From assembly GCA_002305725.1 (NCBI GenBank), contig DBQM01000037.1:1-64000 (forward strand): a stretch of DNA of 64,000 bases, written 5' to 3'. This document shows, piece by piece, positions 6,975 through 16,643 of this stretch (positions are counted from its first letter, which is position 1; every line of letters starts with the position of its first letter). The notes beneath the pieces were generated by a model. The model did not search any database. It was not told the DNA's origin and was given only the letters and a program-made list of their open reading frames with translations. The stretch comes from Ruminococcus sp. UBA1394. GTDB lineage: Bacteria > Bacillota > Clostridia > Oscillospirales > Ruminococcaceae. A program made the position numbers and the translations under genes.

Positions 6975-9212
6975 ATGCTGAAAGAAATGGTACTTGAAAA
7001 AAGAGGACGCAGTTTTAACGTCCCGACAATGATTATTGCACTTGGTTCGTCAATGCTGCTGGCGTATTCGACCTTTGGGGGCGTTCCGTCACCGCTTAAC
7101 TGCGCTCTTGCAGCGGCAGTCCCTCCGGCTTATTCGGCGGCGGTGCTGGCCGGGAGTATGATAACGTATTTTGCGTCCGGCGGTATCGGCGACTTCGCTA
7201 TGGTGATGTGTGCACTGCTTCTGATAACGGTGGGGAAGTGGATAATACGTGATGAGGATTCGGCGGTGTTCAGCGCTGGTATTGCGGCAATCTGTCTTGG
7301 CTTTTCCGGTATAATCTTCGGACTGCTTGTTGACAGAAGTATGTCGGCAGTTCTGATAAATATTCTTCTTGCGGCTGTTACAGGATTGTCGGTATATTTT
7401 ATACATAACGCAAGTATACTTATTTATGCGGATAAGCCTTTAAAGCTTGACCGCAAGGCTGAAATGGCGGTTGCAGTTGTCTATATGCTGGCGGTTACCG
7501 CTCTCTGCTCCCTTAATGTATCAGTCATCAACGCCGGAAGAATTGCAGGAATTGCTGTTTTGCTTTGTGCCGCAAAGAGATTCAGACATTCGGGGGGAGT
7601 AGTTTTCGGAGTACTCACAACAGCCGGTATATTTTTAAATTCCGCTGAGCTTGGCATTCCTGCGGCGTTTCTTGGAATTGCCGGATTTGCTGCCGGATTT
7701 GCCGCTGACTACAGCAAGGTAAGCGTGGCGGCGGCTTTTCTGACGGTCAATTTCTGCGGTCAGCTGATTACAGGCATGAACGACGCCTCGTTCTTTTTGC
7801 AGGCGGACGCAGTTTTAGGCAGTATCGTCTTTATGCTGATTCCGGAAAAGGCTATTATGTTCGGACAGGTTATCCGTGAAAACGAGGAAGACGGCGGCGA
7901 ACAGCTTGTAAAGGCGAGAATGGATTTTGTTGCCGGAACGCTTGTTGACGTGCGCAGAAATGTGGAGGATATCATAAAGTGCCTTGAGAAAAATACTGTA
8001 CCGTTCAATACGGTAAACGAAGTCAGCGAGAGAGTATGCTCAAAATGCAGAAACAAGACGCTTTGCTGGGAAACTAACTATGAAAAGACCAATGCCTGTT
8101 TTTTAAGACTTGAAAAGCAGAGCAATCCGGGGGTTGACAGCTTTCCGGGAGGACTTGACCATTGCAGCAGAAAATTTGAAATTGCGGAAAACTTTATGAG
8201 ATGCCGCAAGGAAGACGCTATAAACAAAATGCTGTCCGCAAGGCTGAATGAGAGCAGAAACTTTTTGTTTACACAGATGGAAACAACTGAGGGAATTCTC
8301 TCGTCCCTTTCCGACAAAATGAATTTCAGCTACAGCAAGAGTCTGACACAGTCCCTCTGCGGACTTCTTGAAAGTATGGAGATATCCTTTACAACAGCCA
8401 TAGCTTATTTTAACAGGAGCGACCGTCTTATTGCGGAGGTCTATGTAAAGGAGCTGCCGGAGATATCAATGGAGGAACTTGCAGGAATTCTTTCGGAGGA
8501 GTTCCACACTTCAATGGAGGCGTCAGAACCTGTCAGCTGCGGCAGTGAAACACGACTGAGATTCAACAGAAAGACACGTTACTGCGTTGATTTTTCAGCG
8601 GCACAGAAAAGCGCACGTGAAAATCAGCCGTCCGGCGACAGCTGGGGATTTTTTGAGGACGGTCTGGGATATGCCTATATTTTCATATCCGACGGCATGG
8701 GCAGCGGCAAACAGGCGGCGCTTGATTCGGCAATCGTGTCAAAGCTTTTCAGAAGGCTTATAAAATCGGGCATAGACTGCGGCTGTGCTGTTAAAATGCT
8801 CAATTCAATCATGCTTACAAAATCGGGGGAGGAAAGCTTTGCAACTCTTGATATTGCAAGAATTGACCTTGAAACCTGTGAGCTTACTCTTTTTAAATCG
8901 GGAGCGTCGTCAACCCTTATAAAATATGACGATTCAGTCATGATGTTCAATTCGCCGTCCAATCCTATAGGAATTATCCAGGATACTCAGATTTTCACAA
9001 GGGACTGTAACTTTGACGCAGGAAATATTCTTGTTATGCTGTCGGACGGTGTTGACGAATCACTTTACCTTTATATAAAGGACGAACTTTTAAAGGGCGG
9101 TGAACTGAAAGAAATAACAGAAAATGTATGCAGCAGTGCCGGAAAAAACAGCAGAGCTGCACTCAGAGATGACATAACTGTAGCTATGGCGGAGGTAAAA
9201 GAAAGAGCATAA
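6975..9212 (+). CDS. spoIIE: Stage II sporulation protein E (SpoIIE phosphatase)
   Basis: The 745-residue protein has the SpoIIE plan. A polytopic membrane domain of about ten hydrophobic segments covers roughly residues 20-285. A helical linker with several Cys pairs follows (about 290-520), then a C-terminal PP2C-type phosphatase domain with DGMGSGKQA near 572 and LSDGVDE near 692. In spore formers SpoIIE sits at the asymmetric septum and dephosphorylates SpoIIAA, activating sigma F in the forespore. Length is slightly below the Bacillus protein. A 12-nt gap separates an AGGTGG-like RBS from the ATG. Its presence with spoVG and a BofA-like gene indicates a sporulation lineage; it does not prove that this strain makes spores. 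Confidence 0.92.
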   Translation: MLKEMVLEKRGRSFNVPTMIIALGSSMLLAYSTFGGVPSPLNCALAAAVPPAYSAAVLAGSMITYFASGGIGDFAMVMCALLLITVGKWIIRDEDSAVFSAGIAAICLGFSGIIFGLLVDRSMSAVLINILLAAVTGLSVYFIHNASILIYADKPLKLDRKAEMAVAVVYMLAVTALCSLNVSVINAGRIAGIAVLLCAAKRFRHSGGVVFGVLTTAGIFLNSAELGIPAAFLGIAGFAAGFAADYSKVSVAAAFLTVNFCGQLITGMNDASFFLQADAVLGSIVFMLIPEKAIMFGQVIRENEEDGGEQLVKARMDFVAGTLVDVRRNVEDIIKCLEKNTVPFNTVNEVSERVCSKCRNKTLCWETNYEKTNACFLRLEKQSNPGVDSFPGGLDHCSRKFEIAENFMRCRKEDAINKMLSARLNESRNFLFTQMETTEGILSSLSDKMNFSYSKSLTQSLCGLLESMEISFTTAIAYFNRSDRLIAEVYVKELPEISMEELAGILSEEFHTSMEASEPVSCGSETRLRFNRKTRYCVDFSAAQKSARENQPSGDSWGFFEDGLGYAYIFISDGMGSGKQAALDSAIVSKLFRRLIKSGIDCGCAVKMLNSIMLTKSGEESFATLDIARIDLETCELTLFKSGASSTLIKYDDSVMMFNSPSNPIGIIQDTQIFTRDCNFDAGNILVMLSDGVDESLYLYIKDELLKGGELKEITENVCSSAGKNSRAALRDDITVAMAEVKERA

Positions 9213-9353
9213 AATATTTACAAATCTTTCCTTTTTGTGTAACCTGGCATAAATGTTATTTCTTTTAAACTGTTGCTTTGTATTATTTGCACTAATTTAA
9301 CCAATCAAAACTATCTAATTTTTATGAAGTTTATTTATACTGCATAAAAAAGC

Positions 9354-9382
9354 TTGAATAGTGACCCGAAAAATGTTAAAAT
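9354..9382 (+). promoter_or_regulatory. Promoter of the glg operon
   Basis: TTGAAT (9354-9359), a 17-nt spacer and TAAAAT (9377-9382), about 23 nt before glgB. The 190-nt spoIIE-glgB gap holds nothing else I can recognise. Confidence 0.55.
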
Positions 9383-9405
9383 ATATGTAATAAGGAGGAA
9401 TTGAC

Positions 9406-11424
9406 ATGAATACATCAAAAACCGGTAAAATTCCGGAATCTTACGAATTTCCGTTATATCTGTTCTACCAGGGTAAAAACAGCGAAGCTTACAAATTTTT
9501 CGGTGTACATTCAGTTGATAATAAAAGCAGCAAGTGTTATTGCTTTCGTGTCTGGGCTCCGAATGCGAAAAGCGTTTCAGTTGTAGGCGATTTCAATCAG
9601 TGGGATAAAAATGCAAATCCTATGGAGAAAATCGCTGACGGAATATGGGAAACTTTTATTTCGGGTCTTGAACAGTTTGATGCATACAAATACTGTATTG
9701 AAACTCAGAAGGGCAAATTCCTGCTGAAATCAGACCCGTATGCAAATCATTTTGAAACAAGACCGGGGACTGCGTCTAAAATATATGAGTGCTCGTATGA
9801 GTGGACTGATGAAAAATGGCGGGCTGAAAAGTCCAAAAAAATCATATATAAGAGTCCTGTGAATATTTACGAGGTGCATTTAGGCTCATGGATGCTTGAT
9901 GAAAATGACAATCATTTAAGCTATGTTGCCTTTGCCGAGAAAATTATTCCGTATATGAAAAAAATGTCATATACTCACATTGAGCTTATGCCGCTTACGG
10001 AATATCCTTACGACGGCTCATGGGGTTATCAGGTAACAGGCTATTTTGCACCGACTTCAAGGTTCGGTACACCGGACGATTTCAAGAGAATGGTGGATAT
10101 GTTCCACAATGCCGGAATAGGTATTATTCTTGACTGGGTACCGGCTCATTTCCCGAAGGACGCAAGCGGTCTTTACGAGTTTGACGGCACCTGCTGCTAT
10201 GAATATACTGACGAAAGAAAAAGCGAGCATAAGTCATGGGGCACAAGAGTTTTTGACTACGGCAGGGGAGAGGTTTGCTCCTTCCTGATATCAAGCGCCA
10301 ATTACTGGATATCTGAATACCACATTGACGGAATCAGAGTTGACGCTGTGGCATCAATGCTTTATCTTGACTATGACAGGCGTGACGGCGAATGGTGTCC
10401 TAACATTTACGGCGGCAAGGAAAACCTTGAGGCTATTGAATTTTTAAAGCATCTTAACGAGGCAGTATTCCTCAAAAATCCGGATGTTCTGATGATTGCC
10501 GAGGAATCAACAGCGTGGCCGCTGGTTACAAAGCCTACGGATATCGGCGGACTTGGATTCAATTTCAAGTGGAATATGGGCTGGATGAACGACATGATAC
10601 AGTATATGTCACTTGACCCTATCTACAGGGCGTTTAACCACGACAAGCTGACATTCTCGTTCTTCTACTGCTTCTCTGAAAATTACGTTCTGCCTATCTC
10701 TCATGATGAGGTAGTACACGGAAAATGCTCAATGCTTGAAAAAATGCCGGGTACATATGAACAGAAGTGCAGCTCATACAGAGCATTTCTTGCGTACATG
10801 ATGGCGCATCCGGGCAAAAAGCTGCTCTTTATGGGACAGGAATTTGCTCAGACAAATGAATGGAATTATCAGACTCAGCTTGACTGGGCGGCACTTGAAG
10901 AGGAAAACCACAGGAAGATACATCTCTTCTCGGAAAAACTCAATAAATTTTATCTGGATAATCCGCCGCTGTGGCAGAATGACGATTCATGGCAGGGATT
11001 CAGCTGGATTTCCCATGACGATTACACCCAGAGCGTTATTGCGTTCAGAAGATTTGATGATAACGGCGATGAGCTTATCGTAGTCTGCAACTTCGTTCCG
11101 GTTGAGAGAAAGGATTACAAGATAGGTGTTCCTTATGAGGGTGAATACAAGCTGGTGTTCAGCTCGGACGCTGTTGAGTTCGGCGGAGAGGGTATTACTA
11201 AAAAGTCAATGAAATCAAAGTCCTATGCAATGCATGGCTTTGAGGACAGCATTTCCCTCGACCTTGCACCGCTTTCTGTAATCTACTTAAAGCCTTATCC
11301 GGCACCAAAGCCGAAAACAGTGCTTATTCCTGAAACGGAAGAGAAGAAAACAAAAACAAAGAAAAGCAGTACTGAGAAGAAAATAAAGTCTGACAAAGTT
11401 TTAAAAGATAGTTCAGCGCTTTAA
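9406..11424 (+). CDS. glgB: 1,4-alpha-glucan branching enzyme
   Basis: The enzyme transfers alpha-1,4 chains to alpha-1,6 branch points in glycogen. The 672 residues contain an N-terminal CBM48-like domain (about 30-125; WAPNAKSVSVVGDFN), the GH13 barrel (about 150-530) and an all-beta C-terminal domain. Catalytic motifs are present: GIRVDAV with the nucleophile Asp near 308, MIAEEST with the acid Glu near 363, and PISHDEVVHG near 431. An unusual Lys/Thr/Ser-rich tail of about 40 residues follows the last beta domain. The gene has AAGGAGG 8 nt before the ATG and is the first of four glycogen genes. A weak hairpin at 11427-11463 could reduce read-through into glgC. Confidence 0.95.
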   Translation: MNTSKTGKIPESYEFPLYLFYQGKNSEAYKFFGVHSVDNKSSKCYCFRVWAPNAKSVSVVGDFNQWDKNANPMEKIADGIWETFISGLEQFDAYKYCIETQKGKFLLKSDPYANHFETRPGTASKIYECSYEWTDEKWRAEKSKKIIYKSPVNIYEVHLGSWMLDENDNHLSYVAFAEKIIPYMKKMSYTHIELMPLTEYPYDGSWGYQVTGYFAPTSRFGTPDDFKRMVDMFHNAGIGIILDWVPAHFPKDASGLYEFDGTCCYEYTDERKSEHKSWGTRVFDYGRGEVCSFLISSANYWISEYHIDGIRVDAVASMLYLDYDRRDGEWCPNIYGGKENLEAIEFLKHLNEAVFLKNPDVLMIAEESTAWPLVTKPTDIGGLGFNFKWNMGWMNDMIQYMSLDPIYRAFNHDKLTFSFFYCFSENYVLPISHDEVVHGKCSMLEKMPGTYEQKCSSYRAFLAYMMAHPGKKLLFMGQEFAQTNEWNYQTQLDWAALEEENHRKIHLFSEKLNKFYLDNPPLWQNDDSWQGFSWISHDDYTQSVIAFRRFDDNGDELIVVCNFVPVERKDYKIGVPYEGEYKLVFSSDAVEFGGEGITKKSMKSKSYAMHGFEDSISLDLAPLSVIYLKPYPAPKPKTVLIPETEEKKTKTKKSSTEKKIKSDKVLKDSSAL

Positions 11425-11426
11425 TA

Positions 11427-11463
11427 CAGCAAACGCACATTCTTGTGCGTTACTGCTGTTTTA
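11427..11463 (+). terminator. Imperfect hairpin between glgB and glgC
   Basis: ACAGCAAACGCAC pairs imperfectly with GTGCGTTACTGCTGT and is followed by only four T. It may attenuate transcription or stabilise the glgB 3' end. Confidence 0.45.
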
Positions 11464-11534
11464 AGGCTTTTGGATAAAAACAATTTAAATTTTGCCGCAT
11501 TTAAGGGGTAAGCGGCAAAGTCAGGAGGAAAGAT

Positions 11535-12737
11535 ATGTATATAAAGAAGGAATGTGTCGCAATGCTTCTTGCCGGCGGACAGGGAAGCAGACTTTACGCA
11601 CTGACACAGGATATGGCAAAACCGGCTGTGCCATACGGCGGAAAATACAGAATTATTGACTTTCCGCTTTCAAACTGCACAAATTCAGGTATTGATACTG
11701 TCGGAGTTCTGACACAGTATCAGCCGCTGGTGCTTAACGATTACATCGGAAACGGTCAGCCGTGGGACCTTGACAGACTGCACGGCGGTGTTCACGTTCT
11801 CCCGCCTTACCAGACATCATTCGGTGCATCATGGTATGAGGGTACAGCCAACGCAATCTATCAGAACATGAGCTTTATTGAAAGATATGACCCGGAATAT
11901 GTAGTTGTACTCGGCGGTGACCATATCTATAAAATGGACTACTCAAAAATGCTTGATTTCCATAAAAAGAATGACGCAGATCTGACAATTGCAGTTCAGC
12001 AGGTATCACTTGAGGAAGCGACAAGACTGGGAATTATGACCTGTGATGAGCAGATGAGAGTTGTAAGGTTTACTGAAAAGCCGAAACAGCCTGAATCAAC
12101 CCTTGCATCAATGGGTATTTACATATTCACATGGCAGAAGCTGAAAAAATATCTGATTGAAAATGAAAATGCAAATACAGGCTCAAAGGATTTCGGCAAG
12201 GATATTATTCCTGCAATGCTGCAGAATAACGAAAGACTCTTTGCATACACATTTGACGGTTACTGGAAAGACGTTGGTACACTTGACAGCTTATGGGAAG
12301 CTAACATGGACCTGTTAAGCCCAAGCGTACCACTCGACCTTTATGACAACGACTGGAAGATTTACACAAGAAACAGCAATATGCCTCCGCAGTATATCGG
12401 CAGCAACGCCGAGGTTGAAAACTCAATGATTGCAGAGGGAAGTACTATTAACGGTAAGGTGGATTTTTCGATAATTTTTGCCGGTGCTAAGATTGAAGAG
12501 GGGGCAACCGTTAATTACAGTATTGTTATGCCGGGTACAGTTATAAAATCCGGTGCTGTTGTTGAGTATGCAATTGTCGGAGAGGACTGCGTTGTACATG
12601 AAAATGCCAGAATAGGCGTAAGCCCTGAAACTGTTGAAAACAGAGATGAATGGGGTATTGCAGTAGTCGGACACAACGTTGACATTTCAGAGGGAGCAGA
12701 AGTTCTTCCTAAGGATATCATATCCAAGAACATCTAA
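11535..12737 (+). CDS. glgC: Glucose-1-phosphate adenylyltransferase, catalytic subunit
   Basis: The enzyme makes ADP-glucose from glucose-1-phosphate and ATP, the committed step of glycogen synthesis. The 400-residue protein has the nucleotidyltransferase domain with GGQGSRL near residue 14, a conserved [15 protein letters not shown] segment, and the catalytic Asp region [11 protein letters not shown] near 130. The C-terminal part (about 290-400) is the left-handed beta-helix with hexapeptide repeats. In contrast to the neighbouring GlgD, all substrate-binding motifs are intact. AGGAGG precedes the ATG, and glgD starts 15 nt after the stop, consistent with GlgC/GlgD co-assembly as known in Firmicutes. 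Confidence 0.95.
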   Translation: MYIKKECVAMLLAGGQGSRLYALTQDMAKPAVPYGGKYRIIDFPLSNCTNSGIDTVGVLTQYQPLVLNDYIGNGQPWDLDRLHGGVHVLPPYQTSFGASWYEGTANAIYQNMSFIERYDPEYVVVLGGDHIYKMDYSKMLDFHKKNDADLTIAVQQVSLEEATRLGIMTCDEQMRVVRFTEKPKQPESTLASMGIYIFTWQKLKKYLIENENANTGSKDFGKDIIPAMLQNNERLFAYTFDGYWKDVGTLDSLWEANMDLLSPSVPLDLYDNDWKIYTRNSNMPPQYIGSNAEVENSMIAEGSTINGKVDFSIIFAGAKIEEGATVNYSIVMPGTVIKSGAVVEYAIVGEDCVVHENARIGVSPETVENRDEWGIAVVGHNVDISEGAEVLPKDIISKNI

Positions 12738-12752
12738 GGAGGAAAATAGAAA

Positions 12753-13877
12753 ATGGGTGCTAAAAAGAATGTTTTAGGTCTGATTTTTGCAAGTATGCAT
12801 GATTCTGACGTTATAGATCTTACTAAAAAAAGAACAATGGGTTCGATTCCTTTCGGCGGACGTTACCGTCTTATCGACTTCCCGCTTTCAAACATGGTAA
12901 ACTCCGGAATCAAGGAAGTCGGCGTTATTACAAAGTCCAATTACGGCTCACTCCTTGACCATCTGGGTTCAGGCAGAGAATGGGACCTTTCAAGAAAAAA
13001 CGGCGGACTTCATCTTCTCCCGCCTTTCAGCCACGTTGACAGCGGTATGTACAGAGGACGTCTTGAGGCTTTAAACGGTGTATGGGATTTCGTTGAGCAT
13101 TCCAACGCTGAATATGTTGTTATGTCCGACTGCGACGTTGTAACAACTATTGATTACAAGGCTGCAGTTGCTTTCCACGAGGAGAGCGAGGCAGACATTA
13201 CAGTTATCTACGGAAAATATCCGTATGACAGCGGCAGCGAGCAGACAGCAACAGTCCTTGGAATTAATGAAGAGGGAAGAATCAACGATGTTATGATTGA
13301 CCCTCAGATTGCCGGAGAATGCAATGTGTGCCTTAATATGTTCATTCTTTCAAAGGAAGTTCTGAAAAATATTGTTATAAACTCAGCAAGCAGAAGTGAG
13401 TACAGCTTTAACAAGGACGTCCTGCAGGCAAAGAAGAATGAATATAAGATGATGGCTTATGAGCACAAGGGATATTTCTCAAAGATAGATTCTGTCAAGG
13501 CTTATTATGACGCAAATATGGCGCTGCTTGACACTGAAAACAGGGACGGTCTTTTCATTAAGTCTGCGCCTATCTATACAAAGATAAGAGATAACGGTCC
13601 GGTTAAATTCGGTCTTGAATCAGAAATTAAAAATTCACTTATTGCTGACGGCTGTGTCGTTGAGGGCAAGGTTGAAAACTGCGTGCTTTGCAGAGGCGTA
13701 AAGATAGGCAAGGATTCAGTTGTCAGGGACTGCGTTATCATGCAGGATACTGTTATCGGCAATAAGTGCAGCATTAACTCGGTTATTACAGACAAGAATG
13801 TTGAGATAGGCGATGAAAAGATTATGACCGGTTCTGCGTCATATCCGCTTTACATAGGAAAAAATGCTGTAATTTGA
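12753..13877 (+). CDS. glgD: GlgD, glucose-1-phosphate adenylyltransferase partner subunit
   Basis: This 374-residue GlgC homologue keeps the overall fold, with a nucleotidyltransferase domain and a C-terminal beta-helix with hexapeptide repeats. The ATP-binding GGxGxRL motif is replaced by an unrelated stretch (FASMHDSDVIDL near residue 14), and the Glg[11 protein letters not shown] segment reads SDCDVVTTIDY. These changes are typical of GlgD, a poorly active or inactive partner that modulates GlgC in a hetero-oligomer. It is translationally close to glgC (15 nt) and has AAGGAGG upstream. The inactive role is family knowledge; the motif losses are seen here. Confidence 0.93.
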   Translation: MGAKKNVLGLIFASMHDSDVIDLTKKRTMGSIPFGGRYRLIDFPLSNMVNSGIKEVGVITKSNYGSLLDHLGSGREWDLSRKNGGLHLLPPFSHVDSGMYRGRLEALNGVWDFVEHSNAEYVVMSDCDVVTTIDYKAAVAFHEESEADITVIYGKYPYDSGSEQTATVLGINEEGRINDVMIDPQIAGECNVCLNMFILSKEVLKNIVINSASRSEYSFNKDVLQAKKNEYKMMAYEHKGYFSKIDSVKAYYDANMALLDTENRDGLFIKSAPIYTKIRDNGPVKFGLESEIKNSLIADGCVVEGKVENCVLCRGVKIGKDSVVRDCVIMQDTVIGNKCSINSVITDKNVEIGDEKIMTGSASYPLYIGKNAVI

Positions 13878-13900
13878 TGTTTTGAAAGGATGAAAAAAGA

Positions 13901-15322
13901 TTGAATATTTTATTTGCGGCAAGTGAAGCTAATCCGTTTGTGGCGTCAGGCGGACTCGCAGATGTAGCCGGTTCACTTCCGGCTGCCATTACACAAAAAG
14001 GTCATGACTGCCGTATAGTAATTCCGCTTTACAAGTCCATTAAGCCACAGTTTCGTGCAAGCATGACTTTCCTTACCCATATAACAGTTGACGTTTCCTG
14101 GAGAAAGCAGTACTGCGGAATATTCACAGCAATATGCAACGGCGTTACATATTACTTTATTGACAACGAATACTATTTCGGACGTGACGGCATTTACGGT
14201 TTCTTTGACGACTGTGAGCGATTTGTATTCTATTCAAGAGCCGTTCTGGAAATGCTGCGCTGCATTGATTTCAAGCCGGATATTATTCATACAAATGACT
14301 GGCAGGCAGCTATGATACCGGTATTTTACGAGGTATTTTACAAGTATCAGCAGGGATATGAAAACATTAAAACTATCTTTACAATTCACAATATCCAGTA
14401 TCAGGGCAACTACGGAAAAGAAGTTTTAAACGAGGTTATGGGTATTCCGATGTATCATACAAGCCTGCTGGAATATGACGGCAATATCAACATGATGAAG
14501 GGCGCTATTGAAACTGCGGATAAGGTTACAACAGTAAGCCCGAGTTATGCGTGGGAGATTCTTGACCCGTGGTATTCACACGGCATGGACAGAGCTCTCG
14601 GACCAAAGCAGTACAAGCTTTCGGGTATCCTGAACGGTATTGACGTTGACGGATACAATCCGGCAACCGACCCTGTGATACCTAAAAATTACACATCAAA
14701 GAGCATAACAGGCAAGAAAGCCTGCAAGACTGCGCTCCTTGAAGAACTTGGACTTCAGGAGGGTACAGAACCTCTGATTGGTATTGTAACACGTTTTGTT
14801 TCACACAAGGGCATTGACCTTATCAGATATGTCTTTGAGGACCTTATCAAAGCAGGATTCAAGTTTGCGATACTCGGCAGCGGTGAAAAGGTTTATGAGG
14901 ACTTTTTCAAGGAAATGGAATGGCGTCACAAGGACAGAGTAAGCGTATCTCTTGGCTTTATTCCGGAGCTTTCAAGGAAGATTTACGCTGGTGCTGATAT
15001 GTTCCTTATGCCGTCACAGAGTGAGCCATGCGGTCTGGCGCAGATGATTGCCATGAGGTATGGTACAGTCCCTATTGTCCGTGAAACAGGCGGTCTGAGG
15101 GATACTGTCAGAGACTGCGGCGGTGAAAAGGGTAACGGCTTTACGTTCAAGACTTACAATGCTCATGATATGCTTAGTGCGTGTATGCGTGCAAAGGAGC
15201 TTTATGAGGACAAGAGAAGCTGGAATGCGGTTATCAAACGTGATATGAATGAAGATTTCAGCTGGAATAATTCCGCGGATGTTTATATCAGTCTTTATCG
15301 TGAGCTTTTGAAGAAGGATTAA
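13901..15322 (+). CDS. glgA: Glycogen synthase (ADP-glucose type)
   Basis: This 473-residue GT5 enzyme extends alpha-1,4-glucan from ADP-glucose. The N-terminal glycogen synthase catalytic domain begins ILFAASEANPF, and the C-terminal GT-B half has the donor-binding Glu region PSQSEPCGLAQM near residue 370 and TGGL near 394. The usual KxGGL loop near residue 15 reads ASGGL, so the conserved Lys is replaced by Ala. The start is TTG at 13901: an overlapping ATG at 13890 runs into a stop after four codons, and AAGGA sits 10 nt upstream of the TTG. It is the last gene of the glg operon and is followed by a terminator. Confidence 0.93.
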   Translation: MNILFAASEANPFVASGGLADVAGSLPAAITQKGHDCRIVIPLYKSIKPQFRASMTFLTHITVDVSWRKQYCGIFTAICNGVTYYFIDNEYYFGRDGIYGFFDDCERFVFYSRAVLEMLRCIDFKPDIIHTNDWQAAMIPVFYEVFYKYQQGYENIKTIFTIHNIQYQGNYGKEVLNEVMGIPMYHTSLLEYDGNINMMKGAIETADKVTTVSPSYAWEILDPWYSHGMDRALGPKQYKLSGILNGIDVDGYNPATDPVIPKNYTSKSITGKKACKTALLEELGLQEGTEPLIGIVTRFVSHKGIDLIRYVFEDLIKAGFKFAILGSGEKVYEDFFKEMEWRHKDRVSVSLGFIPELSRKIYAGADMFLMPSQSEPCGLAQMIAMRYGTVPIVRETGGLRDTVRDCGGEKGNGFTFKTYNAHDMLSACMRAKELYEDKRSWNAVIKRDMNEDFSWNNSADVYISLYRELLKKD

Positions 15323-15323
15323 T

Positions 15324-15358
15324 TAAAAATCCGTATCGGGTTTCCGATACGGATTTTT
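15324..15358 (+). terminator. Terminator of the glg operon
   Basis: Stem AAATCCGTATCGG with CCGATACGGATTT, a short loop and a T run, 2 nt after the glgA stop. Confidence 0.88.
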
Positions 15359-15400
15359 GCTTGTGGAACAAGACAAATTATCCCCGCCGAACGGCGAAAT

Positions 15401-15940
15401 AAAAGTTTCGCCAGCCTTTTCAAAGGCTGTGGGTTTCCAAAGGGCAACGCCCTTGGTCGCCCTCCGCAGAGGGCGAAATTCTCTAAAAAGCCGCTGTTTA
15501 AAGAACGCAAAACCAGTCATATTAACGGTATAAGTCAGCTAACCAAAATCCATTTTATCCACGGCGGCTTTATTCATTTAAGAGCAAAGCGATTTAAATG
15601 AACCGCCGTCAGGCGGCAAAAAACTAAAGGTATGATTCAGGCTAAATCTAAGAATTTAAACAAAAGACCCTCTGAAAATTTCTCGGAGGGTTACTTTATT
15701 CGTGACGTAAGTTCTTTTCCGCCTATCGGCGGTCATTCAATACGCTGTCGCTGTTGAATGACAAAAGCCGCCGTGGATAATCATTATCTTGTAAGGCTTG
15801 ATATGGACTTATAATTTGAATTTTTTACGAAAATAACGTCGGCTTTTTTTGGAGAGTTTCGCCCTCTACGGAGGGCGACAAGGGGACCGCCGTCCCCTTT
15901 GAACCCCTGCAGCCTTTGAAAAGGCTGGCGAAACTTTTAA
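15401..15940. repeat. 540-bp composite inverted-repeat structure, non-coding
   Basis: An outer arm (15401-15493, starting AAAAGTTTCGCCAGCC) recurs inverted at about 15836-15940 with only a few differences. An inner arm (15557-15617, TTATCCACGGCGGCTTT...GCCGTCAGGCGG) recurs inverted at about 15717-15780. The middle holds a terminator-like hairpin (about 15666-15690). This looks like two copies of one element of roughly 220 bp placed tail to tail. The whole 15359-15974 gap between glgA and queH has no credible gene; small open frames follow the repeat arms. Confidence 0.75.
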
Positions 15941-15974
15941 ATTAAGTACACGCAACAAAATAACTTACTTATTA

Positions 15975-16643
15975 TTAAAATTCATTTTCTTCAGAATTCC
16001 GAAAACTGAAAACACAGCCGCAGTAGTTCTGACGGTATATATCATATTCACGGCAAAGCTCTATGGAACGCTTATAGCCGTTTTTCTTTTTGAAATCTGA
16101 AATGAGGTATGACACACCGTATTCCTTTTCAGTTTCCTTTCCGGTCTTGTTGATGTATAAAGCATTTTTGTGGGGACTGACTGTAAGTGTAGTGGCGAAA
16201 AAGTCAGCATTATATTTTTTAGCAGCGTATGCCGCTTTCCTTATTCGCAGGTCAATGCACTTTTCACAGCGCTTTCCGCCCTCCGGTTCGTTTTCAAGTC
16301 CTTTTACCGTACTGAAAAACTCGTCCGGCAGATAATCTCCTTCGATAAGGCAGACAGTACTTCCGAAATTCATTTTTTCAATAACCTTTTTCTGCGCATC
16401 AAGCCGTTTGAGGTACTCGGATTCCGGATGGATATTGGGATTATAGAAATACAGCAGTATATCAAAATACTGCGTCAGATATTCAAGCACATAACTGCTG
16501 CACGGACCGCAGCAGCTGTGGAGCAGTACAACAGGTCTTTTACCGTCAGTACAAGTGTCAGCAATAAGCTTTTCAAGTTCACGCTGATAATTAATTTTGT
16601 TCTCCATTTTCTGTTTCACTGCTTTCTGTATATTTTTGTTCAT
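15975..16643 (-). CDS. queH: Epoxyqueuosine reductase QueH
   Basis: QueH performs the last step of queuosine tRNA modification, reducing epoxyqueuosine, as a non-orthologous replacement of QueG. The 222-residue protein shows the family's Cys pattern: HSCCGPC near residue 43, RCEKC near 128 and YCGC near 209, expected to bind an Fe-S cluster and metal. The start at 16643 has GAGGAGATGC directly upstream and overlaps the amidase 3' end by 53 nt; a second in-frame ATG (16607) has no RBS. Transcription is therefore coupled to the amidase gene. Its C-terminus is short after the last Cys motif, as usual for the family. Confidence 0.9.
   Translation of the reverse strand: MNKNIQKAVKQKMENKINYQRELEKLIADTCTDGKRPVVLLHSCCGPCSSYVLEYLTQYFDILLYFYNPNIHPESEYLKRLDAQKKVIEKMNFGSTVCLIEGDYLPDEFFSTVKGLENEPEGGKRCEKCIDLRIRKAAYAAKKYNADFFATTLTVSPHKNALYINKTGKETEKEYGVSYLISDFKKKNGYKRSIELCREYDIYRQNYCGCVFSFRNSEENEF

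Noticed and set aside
15319..15520. Overlapping minus-strand frames of 63-65 codons
   Set aside because: They lie on the glg terminator and the arm of the 540-bp inverted structure; no RBS and no protein-like composition.
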